Counted from the first letter of the stretch, positions 26,082-35,679 are shown. The stretch: 64,000 nucleotides of DNA from Streptomyces sp. ISL-1 (GCF_018614585.1 NZ_JAGGOI010000031.1:266256-330255), one strand, 5' to 3'. The notes: a model not told the origin generated them from the letters alone. Translations and numbers: made by a program.

Positions 26082-27035
26082 GTGTCCGTCACGACGCCGG
26101 CGCCGGTGCGCAAGTCCGCGGCGTCCCGGCCCGCGCGCTCATCGCGCCGGGCCGGGACGGCCGGTCTGGCCGCGGCCCTGCTCTCACCGACGTTGCTCGT
26201 CCTCGTCCTGGTCATCGGATACCCCGTGGTGGCGGCCCTGCGGCTGTCCTTCCAGGTGTCCAGCGAGTCCATCGACCCGGACACCGGTTTCAAGGTGAGC
26301 GCCTCCTCTTTCGGCGCCGACAACTACACGTCCGTCTTCTCCGACGACCGGCTGCTGCGGCCCTGGTGGAACACCACGTCGTTCGCCCTGGCCTCGGTCA
26401 CCCTCGAGGTCCTGATCGGTGTCGCCATGGCCCTGGTGATGCACCGGGCTTTCCGGGGCCGGGCCCTTGTCCGCGCCGCCGTCCTCGTGCCCTGGGCCAT
26501 CCCCACCGCGATCTCCGGCATGCTCTGGAAGTGGATCTTCAACAGCCAAGGAGTCGCCAACGAGATCCTCGGCGCCCAAGTGCTGTGGAGCAGCGACGGG
26601 TTCCAGGCCTGGCTCTCCGTGGTCATCGCCGACACCTGGAAGACCGCGCCGTTCATCGGGCTGCTCGTCCTCGCCGGACTGCAGATCATCCCCGGCGAGC
26701 TGTACGAGGCAGCCCGCGTCGACGGCGCGTCTCCATGGCGCGTCTTCTGGCGGATCACCCTGCCCCTGGTCCGCCCGGCCCTCGCGGTCGCCGTGCTCTT
26801 CCGTCTCCTGGACGTCCTGCGCATGTTCGACCTGCCGTACGTTCTGGTGGGGCCGCGAAAACATTCGGTCGAGACACTCTCGATGATCGCCTTCGAGGAG
26901 ATGACCAATCTGCGCTTCGGCACCGCCGCCGCGTACGCGACCGTCCTGTTCCTGTACGTCGCCGTGGTCGCCCTCGCGTTCGTGAAGCTGTTCGGGGCCG
27001 ATCTGATCGGCCGGGGCACCAGGAGCGAGACATGA
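26082..27035 (+). CDS. ABC sugar permease (MalF type)
   Basis: 317 aa from GTG 26082, 14 bases after the binding-protein stop. It has six hydrophobic segments and the cytoplasmic EAA loop (ELYEAARVDGASPWRVFWRI, then TLPLVRPA) that contacts the ATPase. It pairs with the next permease, whose ATG overlaps its stop (ATGA at 27032-27035). Confidence 0.92.
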   Translation: MSVTTPAPVRKSAASRPARSSRRAGTAGLAAALLSPTLLVLVLVIGYPVVAALRLSFQVSSESIDPDTGFKVSASSFGADNYTSVFSDDRLLRPWWNTTSFALASVTLEVLIGVAMALVMHRAFRGRALVRAAVLVPWAIPTAISGMLWKWIFNSQGVANEILGAQVLWSSDGFQAWLSVVIADTWKTAPFIGLLVLAGLQIIPGELYEAARVDGASPWRVFWRITLPLVRPALAVAVLFRLLDVLRMFDLPYVLVGPRKHSVETLSMIAFEEMTNLRFGTAAAYATVLFLYVAVVALAFVKLFGADLIGRGTRSET

Positions 27036-27916
27036 GTACGACGATCTTCAGGCTCCGGCAGGCCAGCACCGTACGGCGTGGCACGACGCGGGCCGGGCGC
27101 GGTACGGCCTGGGCCCGCCGCCTCGGCATCGCGGCGGTCGTGGCCTACTGCCTCGCGCCCTTCTACTGGATGTTCGTCTCCAGCCTGCGCAGACCGGCCG
27201 ACCAGTTCTCCAACGCGCCGCTGCCCGCACCGGTCTCCTTCGACAACTACTCCGCGGCCTTTGACGCGCGCAACGGATTCGGCCGGGCCCTCGTCAACAG
27301 CCTCGTCGTGGCCGGTGTCACCACCGCCGTCACGCTGGTCGTCGCCATCTTCGCCGGATACGCGCTGGCGCGGCTGCAGTTCCGCGGCAAGACACTGATC
27401 CTGACGCTGATCATCGCGGCATCGATGTTCCCGCCGATCATCCTGGTGGTGCCGCTGCTCGAACTCTTCACGGACGCGGGCTGGATCAACACCTACCAGG
27501 CGATGATCGTCCCGAGCATGAGCTTCGCCCTGCCGCTGGCCGTCTGGAACCTCACCGCGTTCTTCCGTCAGATGCCCGCGGAGTTGGAGAAGGCCGCGCA
27601 GGTCGACGGGTGCACACCCGCGCAGGCGTTCCGCAAGGTCGTGCTCCCGCTCGCCGCACCGGGCGTCTTCACCACCGCGATCCTCGTCTTCATCTGCGCC
27701 TGGAACGAATTCCTCATCGCGGTCAGCGTGGTGAATGACCGTCACATGATGACTGCGAACGTGATCGTGTCGCTCTTCACCGGCCAGTACAAGTACGACC
27801 AGCCGTTCGGCACACAGATGGCGGCCGGGGTCGTGGTGACCCTGCCGCTCGTCGTCGCCGTGTTGTTCTTCCAGCGGCGGATCGTGGACGGTCTCACGGC
27901 AGGAGGACTGAAATAG
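27032..27916 (+). CDS. ABC sugar permease (MalG type)
   Basis: 294 aa from ATG 27032, overlapping the upstream permease by four bases. It has six membrane segments and the EAA loop ELEKAAQVDGCTPAQAFRKV followed by VLPLAAPG. It ends QRRIVDGLTAGGLK, the canonical C-terminus of MalG-like permeases. Translationally coupled within the operon. Confidence 0.92.
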   Translation: MSTTIFRLRQASTVRRGTTRAGRGTAWARRLGIAAVVAYCLAPFYWMFVSSLRRPADQFSNAPLPAPVSFDNYSAAFDARNGFGRALVNSLVVAGVTTAVTLVVAIFAGYALARLQFRGKTLILTLIIAASMFPPIILVVPLLELFTDAGWINTYQAMIVPSMSFALPLAVWNLTAFFRQMPAELEKAAQVDGCTPAQAFRKVVLPLAAPGVFTTAILVFICAWNEFLIAVSVVNDRHMMTANVIVSLFTGQYKYDQPFGTQMAAGVVVTLPLVVAVLFFQRRIVDGLTAGGLK

Positions 27917-30156
27917 TGGACGCCCGCACGGCGGGAGGACCGACCCAAGGGAGCGCCCCGACCAGCGGAGTGTCCGCCGCCTTTGACGAGTGGGTGCTGA
28001 GCACCGACGACCCGCTGACCGACTACCACCCCGCCTTCACCGGCAACGGCCGGCTGGCCGCGCGCGTGCCGGCGGCCGGCAACGGCTTCGCCGAGGCCCC
28101 CGTGCGTACCCAGTTCCATGTCGCCGGCTTCTACACCGGCCGCGGCGGCGGATGGTCCCGCAAGGCGTCCCTGCCCGCCTGGACGACGCTCGACGTGAGC
28201 GATGGCAGCGGCTCGTTCAACGACGCGTTCAGCTCCGTACGCGAAACGGAGGAGCAGCTTGTCGGAGGTGACTGGGCAGCGGTGACACGGCCGGAAGCCG
28301 GAGCCGCTCGCGGCATCGAGCGGTACCGGCAGTCCCTTGACCTGCGCACCGGAGTGATCACCACGGAGGCCCGCTGGACCTCGCCGGCGGGCCGGGTCAC
28401 GGATGTGCGCTACCAGGTGCTCACCGACCGGTCCCGGCCCCACGTGGCCGCCGTGACCGTGACGGTCACTCCGCACTGGGCGGGGACACTCGTCGTCACC
28501 GACACCCTCGACGACCGGGCGGCTTCCCGCACGACACCTGCCCGGCAGGGAGCGGGCGCGGGACGGATCTGGACCGTCACGGAGGCCGAGGGAAGTGGCA
28601 TCGTGGCCGCGGTCGTCTCCGTTCTCGACGCCGCGGGCACTGCGCCGCCGCGTCCGGTGGAGGAGGGGACGGCGGCGTGGACGGTCACGGTACGAGCGCT
28701 GCCGGGCCACCCCTGCAGCTTCACCAAATACGTGTCCGTCGTGACCTCGCACGACGCCGACGACCCGCCCGGCGCCGCCCGAGCCCACGCCGACGCGGCC
28801 GCCCGTGCGGGATACGGCCGGCTCGCCGACGACAACCACCGGGCCTGGGCGCGGGAGTGGGAGGGCGACATCGTCGTCCGCGGCGATGCCCGCCTGCAAC
28901 GCCAGGTGCGGGCCTCGAAGTTCTACCTCCTGACCAGCGTGCGCGAGGACTCGCCGTGGTCGCCCTCACCCGCCGGGCTCTCCAGTGACAGTTACAACGG
29001 CCATGTCTTCTGGGACACCGAGACCTGGATCCTGCCGAGCCTCCTCGCCCAGCATCCGCAGATCGCCGAGAGCGTCCTCGACTACCGGGTCCGGCGGCTC
29101 GACGCGGCCCGCGCCTACGCCTCCGACGGCGGGCACGGTGGCGCCCGCTTCCCCTGGGAGAGCGGTCTCACCGGCGACGAGGACACACCGGCATGGGCTC
29201 CGTTCGGCCGTCTCGAACAACACGTCAGCTCGGATGTCGCGCTGGCCTTCTGGCAGTACTGGCTGGCCACCGGCGACGAGCGGTGGCTGCGTACGTCGGG
29301 ACTGCCCGTGCTCAGTGCGGTCGCGGACTTCTGGACGAGCCGGGTCACCGCCGATGCCGAGGGCCGCTGTCACATCAACGGGGTGATTCCGCCGGACGAG
29401 TACGCGGAAGGGCCGCACGACGACTCCGTCTACACCAACGTAGCTGCCCGGGCCGCACTCCGCTTCGCTGCCCGGGCCGCCGAGACGTTGGGGCAGCCGG
29501 CCGACCCGCGCTGGACGGACGTCGCGGACCGGCTTGTCATCCCGTTCGATCAAGCCCAAGGCATCCACCCGGAGTTCACCGGATACGAAGGCCAACGGAT
29601 CAAACAGGCCGACGTGGTGATGCTCGCCTACCCGTGGGAGAACCCGCAGCCCGCGGAGGTCTCCCGGGCCGACCTCGAGTACTACGTGCCCCGTACGCAC
29701 GAGGACGGGCCGTCGATGACTGATTCGGTGCACTCCATCGTCTACGCCGAACTCGGCGACGCCAAGGCGGCGTTCGAGCACACCCGGCGCAGCGTCGAGC
29801 CCTTCCTCCGGCCGCCCTTCGAGCAGTTCGCCGAGGCCCGGACCGGGGGAGCCTTCACCTTCCTCACCGGGCACGGCGGCTTTCTGCAGGAGTTCCTCCA
29901 CGGCTACTCGGGACTGCGCTGGCGCGCGGACCGGGTCGTCCTCGCACCGATCCTGCCCGACCCGCTGGACGGCATCGCTCTGCGGGGGCTGCGCTGGAGG
30001 GGCCGTGTCTTCGACATCGACATCCGGCACGACGGTACGACGGTACGGCTGCACGCGGGCGAAGCGCTCCCGGTGGAGGCCGCGGGACAGCTCCATCACG
30101 TCCCGGCCGGGGGAGAAGTCAGGCTCGCTTCGCGCACACCAGTGGCGGACCGTTAA
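27916..30156 (+). CDS. Glycoside hydrolase family 65-like enzyme
   Basis: 746 aa from GTG 27916, sharing a base with the upstream stop. The N-terminal beta-sandwich (about residues 15-290) and central (alpha/alpha)6 barrel match GH65 (trehalose/kojibiose/maltose phosphorylases and acid trehalases). Key features are GHVFWDTETWILPSLLAQHP (substrate-binding signature) and VIPPDEYAEGPHDDSVYTN (general acid Glu). KQADVVMLAYPW and a GGAFTFLTGHGGFLQEFLHG segment follow. No signal peptide, so it acts in the cytoplasm on the imported sugar. Whether it hydrolyses or phosphorolyses, and which linkage, cannot be fixed from sequence. Confidence 0.85.
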   Translation: MDARTAGGPTQGSAPTSGVSAAFDEWVLSTDDPLTDYHPAFTGNGRLAARVPAAGNGFAEAPVRTQFHVAGFYTGRGGGWSRKASLPAWTTLDVSDGSGSFNDAFSSVRETEEQLVGGDWAAVTRPEAGAARGIERYRQSLDLRTGVITTEARWTSPAGRVTDVRYQVLTDRSRPHVAAVTVTVTPHWAGTLVVTDTLDDRAASRTTPARQGAGAGRIWTVTEAEGSGIVAAVVSVLDAAGTAPPRPVEEGTAAWTVTVRALPGHPCSFTKYVSVVTSHDADDPPGAARAHADAAARAGYGRLADDNHRAWAREWEGDIVVRGDARLQRQVRASKFYLLTSVREDSPWSPSPAGLSSDSYNGHVFWDTETWILPSLLAQHPQIAESVLDYRVRRLDAARAYASDGGHGGARFPWESGLTGDEDTPAWAPFGRLEQHVSSDVALAFWQYWLATGDERWLRTSGLPVLSAVADFWTSRVTADAEGRCHINGVIPPDEYAEGPHDDSVYTNVAARAALRFAARAAETLGQPADPRWTDVADRLVIPFDQAQGIHPEFTGYEGQRIKQADVVMLAYPWENPQPAEVSRADLEYYVPRTHEDGPSMTDSVHSIVYAELGDAKAAFEHTRRSVEPFLRPPFEQFAEARTGGAFTFLTGHGGFLQEFLHGYSGLRWRADRVVLAPILPDPLDGIALRGLRWRGRVFDIDIRHDGTTVRLHAGEALPVEAAGQLHHVPAGGEVRLASRTPVADR

Positions 30157-30161
30157 CCGTT

Positions 30162-30195
30162 GGGCAGGGGCAGGGGCAGGGGCAGGGGCAGGGGC
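30162..30195. repeat. GGGGCA hexamer tandem repeat
   Basis: About five and a half copies of GGGGCA between the stop of the GH65-like gene (30156) and the stop of the convergent LacI gene (30207). Low-complexity spacer, possibly variable in length between strains. Confidence 0.9.
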
Positions 30196-30206
30196 GCGCG
30201 TCCGGA

Positions 30207-31304
30207 TCAGCCGCCGGGCGCGCGCCGCAGCGGCGCCGAACTCGCGCGCACGACCAACTCCGGAACCAGCAGCCGGTGCAGAGAGTCGGCAGCCCCGTCG
30301 ACGTCCTTGTCCGCGTTCCGGCCGACGAGCCGCAGCAGCTCCGCCATGATCAACCGGCCGACCTCCTCTATCGGCTGACGGATACTCGACAGACCCACCG
30401 CCGTTGCGGCCGGGGTGTCGTCGAATCCCACCACCGCGAAGTCCTCGCCGGGGCGCAGCCCGTGGTGGCGCACGGCGTGCAGCGCGCCGACTCCGAGGGT
30501 GTCGGTTGCCGCGACCACAGCGGTCGGCGGCTCCGGCCGGTCCAGGAGCTCCGCCATGAGCCGCGTACCACTCGACATGGTGTCGTCGCCCCGTACGTCG
30601 AGCCGGTGGCTTTGAGCGAGCAGGCCGTGCCGGTCCATGGCCGCCAGCCAGCCGTGCGCCCGGGCGTCGCCGACACTGGAGCCCTCGGGCCACCCCAGGA
30701 ATCCGATGCGCCGGTGGCCGGCGGCAACCAAGTGATCGACGGCCGAGGCCGTCCCGGCCGTGTTGTCGACGTCGGCCCAGCTGTAGCCGTCGACACAGGT
30801 CGCCGTACGCCCGAACGCGGCGAACGGGACGCCGGCTGCCACCAGTTGCCGTGGACGCGGGTCGTGCGGAGTGACGTCGTAGAGCACCACTGCGCTCACG
30901 GCCCCGGCGCGCCACAGCGCCGTGCACCGCTCGGTCTCCTCGTCGGCATCCGTCGCCGTGAACAGCAGCACATGGTGGTCGCATGCCTGGCCCGCCTCGG
31001 CGAGCGCGTGAAGGAAGCGGTCCTGGATGGAGGCCACCGTCCCCGCGTGGACCGGCAGGATCCTGCACCCCACCATGCGGGGAGAGCTGGACTTAAGCGA
31101 GCGTGCCGCCCGGTTGGGCTGGTAACCGAGGTCGGAGACAGCCCGGTTGACCCGCTCCCGCGTCTCGGCGCGGACCCGGTCGGGCGCGTTGAGCACGTTG
31201 GACACCGTCTGTCGTGACACCCCGGCCGCCTCGGCAACGTCCGAGATGGTCACGGACGGCCCCGGAGTCAGACGTGGGCCATGGGTACCGGCTGTCATGT
31301 GCAT
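30207..31304 (-). CDS. LacI family transcriptional repressor
   Basis: 365 aa from ATG 31304. The N-terminal HTH (about residues 17-40, VTISDVAEAAGVSRQTVSNV, with hinge LNAPDRVRAETRERV) is followed by a periplasmic-binding-like ligand domain (AVVGFDDTPAATAVGLSSIR near the end). It is convergent with the sugar operon. TTTATCGTTCAA (31375) upstream of its own start and two similar sites before the ABC operon suggest it represses both, relieved by the imported sugar. Confidence 0.9.
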   Translation of the reverse strand: MHMTAGTHGPRLTPGPSVTISDVAEAAGVSRQTVSNVLNAPDRVRAETRERVNRAVSDLGYQPNRAARSLKSSSPRMVGCRILPVHAGTVASIQDRFLHALAEAGQACDHHVLLFTATDADEETERCTALWRAGAVSAVVLYDVTPHDPRPRQLVAAGVPFAAFGRTATCVDGYSWADVDNTAGTASAVDHLVAAGHRRIGFLGWPEGSSVGDARAHGWLAAMDRHGLLAQSHRLDVRGDDTMSSGTRLMAELLDRPEPPTAVVAATDTLGVGALHAVRHHGLRPGEDFAVVGFDDTPAATAVGLSSIRQPIEEVGRLIMAELLRLVGRNADKDVDGAADSLHRLLVPELVVRASSAPLRRAPGG

Positions 31305-31703
31305 CCCCCCGCTGGTTGACCCATATGTATGTGCATGAACGGAGATCAGCGCCCCGCATGCCGGACGGATCGATTTTATCGTTCAAGCCTGGGCTGTCGA
31401 GGCTGGACGGAAGGGGAGGGGCGCCACGACCAACGAGCGTTGGCGGACGTAGCAGCTACTTCACGTGTCCGTGCACACCCACCTCTCGTGCGACGGGTGT
31501 GGAGTCCCCACACAGCGTGCGGCTACGCGGGGCTGGGATGCCCACGCTGGAACATCTCGCCCGAGCCAAGGTCCGCAGGTCGACAGCGACGACCCGCGAA
31601 GGCTCCGACGCCCGTCCGATCACCCCAGGCCAAAGCGCCAGTCAGCCCCGGAGAGGGCTTAGCGCACGATCTGACATGGACCGCACCATGCGTGTCCACC
31701 GGC
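31305..31703. other. Intergenic region with the LacI promoter
   Basis: 399 bp. It contains the operator-like site at 31375-31386, about 70 bases upstream of the LacI start. The rest shows no recognisable feature. Confidence 0.4.
31375..31386. promoter_or_regulatory. LacI-type operator-like site 3
   Basis: TTTATCGTTCAA fits the same CG-centred dyad as 24618-24629 (reverse complement TTGAACGATAAA). Its position upstream of the repressor gene points to autoregulation. Confidence 0.55.
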
Positions 31704-32507
31704 TCAGTCCGACAGCTCCCACAGCAGCCGGTAATACATGATCCGTTCTGGGTCCGGCTCGACCCCGTAGGCTTCGAGCAGCGGTTCTTCCCAACCGGGA
31801 CCGTAGTTCCACTGCGTACTCCACGTGGCGATGGCGAGGTCGGCCCAGCGGTCGGCGACACCGAGCGCGCCGAGGTCGACGTGGCCACTGCACGTGCCGT
31901 CGTCGCCGATCAGGGTGTTCGGAGCGCAGGCGTCGCCATGGCAGACGACGAGCTCATCGACCGGCGGGATGTCGGCGAGCACGCCGAGCGCACACTCAAC
32001 GGTCCCGATGTGCCGAAGGTCTTGATGCCAGTCCGCCGGATTGATCCGGCCCGCCGCCGCTCGTGACCGCACCGTCTCCAGCCGCTGTTCGGCCGACCAC
32101 CCGAACGGGCAGTCCGCAACGGGCAGTTCCTCATGCAGGGCGCGCAGCCCAGTACCGAGAGCGCGTACTGCGGTGTTGGGGTCGCGCTTCCAGTAGTCGT
32201 CCACCGCCATGCGTCCGGGCAGACCGGCTGTGACGATCCAGGACCCCGTTTCGTCCGCGCCTTCGTCGACTACGCGCGGCACCACAGTGAAAGCCATTGC
32301 CCAGCGCAGGCGCACCACCTCGGCTGAAAAGTCGATACCACTGCCCGCTGGCGTCCACTTCAGAAACTGCCGTGCATCCCCCGGACCGATCTGAAACGTC
32401 AGGCCGCCGAGTTCGTTCTTCCATACGGTCTGCACCGGCCGCCCCGCCGCGAACTCGGTGACGATCCATGGAAGCTCGACCGGTCCTTGAGGCGACGTGG
32501 CTATCAC
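31704..32507 (-). CDS. Aminoglycoside 3'-phosphotransferase-like kinase
   Basis: 267 aa from ATG 32507. The protein-kinase-like fold of APH enzymes shows in VCHGDACAPNTLIGDDGTC (catalytic loop HGDxxxxN), then GHVDLGALGVADRWADLAIA (metal-binding Asp). This is close to the HGD...N and GxxDxGRxGxADRxxDLA patterns of APH(3') proteins. Length is normal (about 265 aa). It should transfer phosphate to a hydroxyl of an aminoglycoside or similar compound. The real substrate is not proven and may be another cytotoxic amino sugar. Confidence 0.88.
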   Translation of the reverse strand: MIATSPQGPVELPWIVTEFAAGRPVQTVWKNELGGLTFQIGPGDARQFLKWTPAGSGIDFSAEVVRLRWAMAFTVVPRVVDEGADETGSWIVTAGLPGRMAVDDYWKRDPNTAVRALGTGLRALHEELPVADCPFGWSAEQRLETVRSRAAAGRINPADWHQDLRHIGTVECALGVLADIPPVDELVVCHGDACAPNTLIGDDGTCSGHVDLGALGVADRWADLAIATWSTQWNYGPGWEEPLLEAYGVEPDPERIMYYRLLWELSD

Positions 32508-32683
32508 CAGGCCATTCTCGCCGGACCTGACGGTAGTCGGTCAACCAATTTTCCCGGACACCGCCGCCAGCAACTGCGGCGACTCGGCAACGCAGAGAGA
32601 CCCACAGCGCGGCGCGGGCGCCCCGCCGCGATCGCAAGATCGCCCAGCCATTGTGCCGCCGCTCGATCCACAGGACTTGACAA

Positions 32684-33295
32684 CTACTCCCGTTCGAAAT
32701 CGGACATCGTGAGCATCGAGCCGTTGCCCGCGTGCGTTGTTCTGCCGAGCTGAGCAGAAGTAGCCGATCCGAAGAATGCCGGTAGAACAGTCGATACCAC
32801 CTCGTGCCGGAGGTCTCCCCGTGTACGGGCTGGATCCACCCGGGACGGAAGGCATAGGCGTGCATGTCCATGTCCATGGCCATCAGAGCATTCTCCGTCC
32901 GCGCCCTTCACCCGGGCCCAGAACACGCGCCCTTCTTCCGTACTGTCGGTGCCTTCTCCCGATACGTACACGAACGTCAGGTGCGGACTGCGGGCAGCCA
33001 ACACCCGCGCGGCTTCCACGGCATAGGTGTATGTGATCTGCTCGTACTCCGACCTGCTGCGCCCTGCCGCGGATACTCCCAGGCAGTAAAAGCACGCGTC
33101 GGCCCCTGTCAGGTCCGCTGCTATCGGGGCGAGGTTCGTGAAATCCGCGTGAACCACTTCACGAAGCTTTTGGGCGTTGCGGCCGAGTGGCCGTCGGACG
33201 ACGGCGATGACTTCCGTCACCCCTGGGTCTTCCAGGCATGCGCGGAGTACCCCTTGGCCAACCATGCCGGATGCGCCAAAGAGAACTACCTTCAC
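32684..33295 (-). pseudogene. NAD(P)-binding epimerase-like protein with C-terminal frameshift
   Basis: Starts at GTG 33295 after GAAGGAG. The Rossmann fold is intact at the N-terminus (MKVVLFGASGMVGQGVLRAC), and YLGV/YVSGEGTDSTEEGR segments follow as in NAD(P)H-binding atypical SDRs. Near 32905 the family-like sequence moves to another frame (ENALMAMDMDMHAYAFRPGW, then IQPVHGE), while the original frame continues with unrelated residues to the stop at 32684. A frameshift mutation is likely; a sequencing error is possible. The product would keep the cofactor fold but lose the normal C-terminus. Confidence 0.65.
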
Positions 33296-33707
33296 GTCGA
33301 AACTCCTTCTCGGTTGTGGCTCTGCTGGATTGTCGGCGGGCGCGGCGACCTGGCGAGCAGAGCAAAAGCGAGTCCGTGCCCGAACGAAGGGGCTGAGCTT
33401 TCAGGTCGTTTCTCCCCATCAGCTGACCGCTGTCTCCAGTGGCGGGAAGCATCGGCAGGCGATCGAAGCAGCGGTTAGAAGAAATGTGGCGCGTGGGCGA
33501 GGCGAAGTTCGCCATCACGCTCACCACGCGGCGGGCCTCGTCAGCACCGCTGTCGGAGCCGTGCAGCAGCTGGAGGCACTGCTTCAGCACCACCCCGCCG
33601 CAGCATGACGGTGCGATGGGCCGGGTTCCGCTGGCGTGGAGCCGCCGTAGGAGCGGTCACTTCAGGCCCGCCGTCTTGGCGAGGCGCCGGCCGATTGCAC
33701 CCCGCTG
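33296..33707. other. Region without an intact gene
   Basis: 412 bp. Near 33525-33608 a plus-strand stretch with coding-like composition ends GAVQQLEALLQHHPAAA and may be the tail of a broken gene. Nothing else is recognisable. Confidence 0.3.
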
Positions 33708-34004
33708 ATGGCCAACTGCAACATCGAGATTGGCAAGCTCGCCGGCGAGCGCGAGTTGGGCCCCGTGCTGGACAACATCACCGTACCGGCGCTGTATGTG
33801 GTTGCTTCGGGGACGTCCCTCGGAAGCAAGGGTGACGAGCAGGAGCGGATCCGCGCCAGCCTCGATGGGGTGACCGCCCGCAACGCAAACATCAAGATCA
33901 GCACGAAAGTCGCCAGCAATCACGATGCAATCCTCAAGAAGGACTCCCCGGCCGTCGCCGAGGCCGTACGCGAGGTCGCCGCCCTCGACCGCGGGGGACG
34001 CTGA
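33708..34004 (+). pseudogene. C-terminal fragment of an alpha/beta hydrolase
   Basis: The 98 readable residues contain LDNITVPALYVVASGTSLGS (strand before the acid) and KVASNHDAILKKDSPAVAEA, where the His sits in the usual catalytic position. The N-terminal half with the nucleophile elbow is missing. A truncated hydrolase remnant, although ATG 33708 could still be translated. Confidence 0.6.
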
Positions 34005-34195
34005 AGACAAGACCAAAATGGACTGACGACAACTACACGTCCTCGCTCGCGACGCCTGGCATGGGCATGCTCACCCGCACCGCACGAGTTAAGCGACAAG
34101 CTGACATCAGGACTGGACACCAGGCCGACGGACGCCGCTAGCGGCCGCGGATGGGACTCACGGTGAGCCTCCGAATCCCGGACTCGTCATAGCCG

Positions 34196-34480
34196 ATGAT
34201 CAAGCTGACAGCCTCGGCAGGGCACGAGAGTGTGGGAGACGCAGTGGCAGAGCATCCGGTGATCGGCTACCTCGTCTGGGCCCTGCTTTTCGGCGCCATC
34301 TTCGCCTGGGAAGGCATCGGCCTGCTGCGGCTGCACGATGGCTTCCCCACCCTCAGCGACGCAACCAGGGCCGTCATGAGCTACCCCGCAGGCCGCTGGA
34401 CCCTGTTCGCCCTGTGGTTGTGGTTCGGCTGGCACACCTTCGTCCGCGGCTGGCACTTCCTTCTCCAAGACCCTTCCTGA
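34196..34480 (+). CDS. Small membrane protein (DUF6186-like)
   Basis: 94 aa from ATG 34196. Two hydrophobic segments (about residues 21-41 and 66-82) flank a short loop; WEGIGLLRLHDGFPTLSDAT and LWFGWHTFVRGWHFL are distinctive. I recall a Streptomyces-specific DUF (DUF6186) with this pattern, usually followed by the next gene. Function unknown. Confidence 0.6.
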   Translation: MIKLTASAGHESVGDAVAEHPVIGYLVWALLFGAIFAWEGIGLLRLHDGFPTLSDATRAVMSYPAGRWTLFALWLWFGWHTFVRGWHFLLQDPS

Positions 34481-34505
34481 AAGCGATCACGACCAGGAGC
34501 CGGCC

Positions 34506-34862
34506 ATGCTGCCCGTATCCCTCAACATCACGCTCATACTGACCGGTTACCTCCTGGTCATGGGCTATCTCGGCCTCGGCCTGCTCATGATGCGACGCCA
34601 CCCAACCAGACCCTGGACTCTTGCGCGACGGCTCGCGCCGGCACCGGCCGGGCGCGGCTGGCCCGCACTGGTCCGCCAAGTCGCGGGCACCGCGCTCGGC
34701 GGATACATGATGCTTGTGGCCGTGGCGGTCGGCTACTACCACGGCGTCGCTCACCTGGGAGGCCGATTCCTCTCGAGCGCGGTCACGGGCCCCGCGCTGC
34801 TGGTCGGCATCACCCTGCCCGCGTTCTTTCTCACCTCATGGGTCACACGCCGGCCCAGATAG
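34506..34862 (+). CDS. Small membrane protein (DUF6256-like)
   Basis: 118 aa from ATG 34506, 25 bases after the previous stop and probably in one operon. Three hydrophobic segments (about residues 8-27, 60-80, 92-112) with a MMRRHPTRPWTLARRL cytoplasmic loop. It matches my memory of DUF6256, the usual partner of DUF6186. No catalytic motif. Function unknown. Confidence 0.6.
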   Translation: MLPVSLNITLILTGYLLVMGYLGLGLLMMRRHPTRPWTLARRLAPAPAGRGWPALVRQVAGTALGGYMMLVAVAVGYYHGVAHLGGRFLSSAVTGPALLVGITLPAFFLTSWVTRRPR

Positions 34863-35036
34863 GACTCGGCCACCGGCGTGCAGTGGCAATCCGCGGTCTC
34901 TGTCCCACGGCCCACTGCATCGATGACCTCATCGGCTCCGCTCCAGCATCGGGCGTGAGCTTGTGGTGGGCAGAGAGCTCGCCCCAGCGATCCAGAGCGC
35001 CGCGTGTGAACGGGCCCGGCCGCGGCAGTCGGGGAC

Positions 35037-35504
35037 TCACACCTTCTCGAAGACCATACGAACGACGGTGAAGCGGCCTTCGCGCATGAACCGGAGTGCG
35101 GTCCTCTGCTCCCTGATGATGTCGGACACCGCGCTCTCACCGATGAGTTCCGCGCCGCGTCTCCGGTTGACCTCAGCCCGCTCCAACCAGCTCTCCACCG
35201 TAGACACGCCGTAGCTCGGGTCGTTTCGCGTCTCCACCATGCGGAACAGGCCGCGGCCGGCTTCGGTCAGTCCGTCGCGGGTCGGCAGGAAGCACTCGGG
35301 GAACACCTTCCGCGACGCGTGGAGACCTTCGCGTACGTTCTTGACACCGCCGTAGACGCCCTTGAGGCCGACGCGTTCCTTGGCGACATGACTCCCGAGG
35401 TGCGGGGCCAGTTGCCGGGGAGGAAGCACCAGGGAAGCAAGCCAGCCGCCGTCATTCCAGGAGTTGGCCTGCAACGACAGAGCGGCACGGGCTGGGATCT
35501 GCAC
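35037..35504 (-). CDS. Hypothetical protein, possibly truncated
   Basis: Up to 155 aa. The C-terminal 100 residues look genuinely coding (FLPTRDGLTEAGRGLFRMVE, then VSTVESWLERAEVNRRRGAE), a charged helical protein. The N-terminus before about residue 45 is doubtful and overlaps the integrase remnant on the other strand, so the gene may be cut by that junction. No family recognised. Confidence 0.45.
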   Translation of the reverse strand: MQIPARAALSLQANSWNDGGWLASLVLPPRQLAPHLGSHVAKERVGLKGVYGGVKNVREGLHASRKVFPECFLPTRDGLTEAGRGLFRMVETRNDPSYGVSTVESWLERAEVNRRRGAELIGESAVSDIIREQRTALRFMREGRFTVVRMVFEKV

Positions 35505-35544
35505 GAGTGACAGGGCATTCCGGGCTCACGTACCTCGGCGAGGC

Positions 35545-35679
35545 GGGGCGAGCCTGCTGATGCTGATGGCGAAGTCCCGGCACAAGAAGCCCGAGAACGT
35601 ACGGAAGTACTTCCATCCCTCGGCAGAGGCGATCGCCGAGGTCACGAGCCTGCTCGCGCCCGGCGACAGCCAACGCTGA
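35545..35679 (+). pseudogene. C-terminal remnant of a tyrosine recombinase (integrase)
   Basis: The last residues read KSRHKKPENVRKYFHPSAEA, then IAEVTSLLAPGDSQR. This is the C-terminus of Streptomyces phage-integrase-family proteins, where the catalytic Tyr follows HxxxxxxRxY. The upstream catalytic Arg and His region is missing. Evidence of a lost integrative element. Confidence 0.6.

Noticed and set aside
30162..30195. GGGGCA repeat as a CRISPR or regulatory array
   Set aside because: The unit is six bases with no spacers; simple low-complexity sequence between convergent genes.
28966..31068. A 700-residue minus-strand open frame
   Set aside because: Covers the antisense of the GH65-like gene and an alternative frame of LacI; both real genes have clear motifs in other frames.
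33159..33593. A 144-residue minus-strand ORF overlapping the epimerase start
   Set aside because: Out of frame with the real gene, no motif, and no plausible ribosome-binding site.
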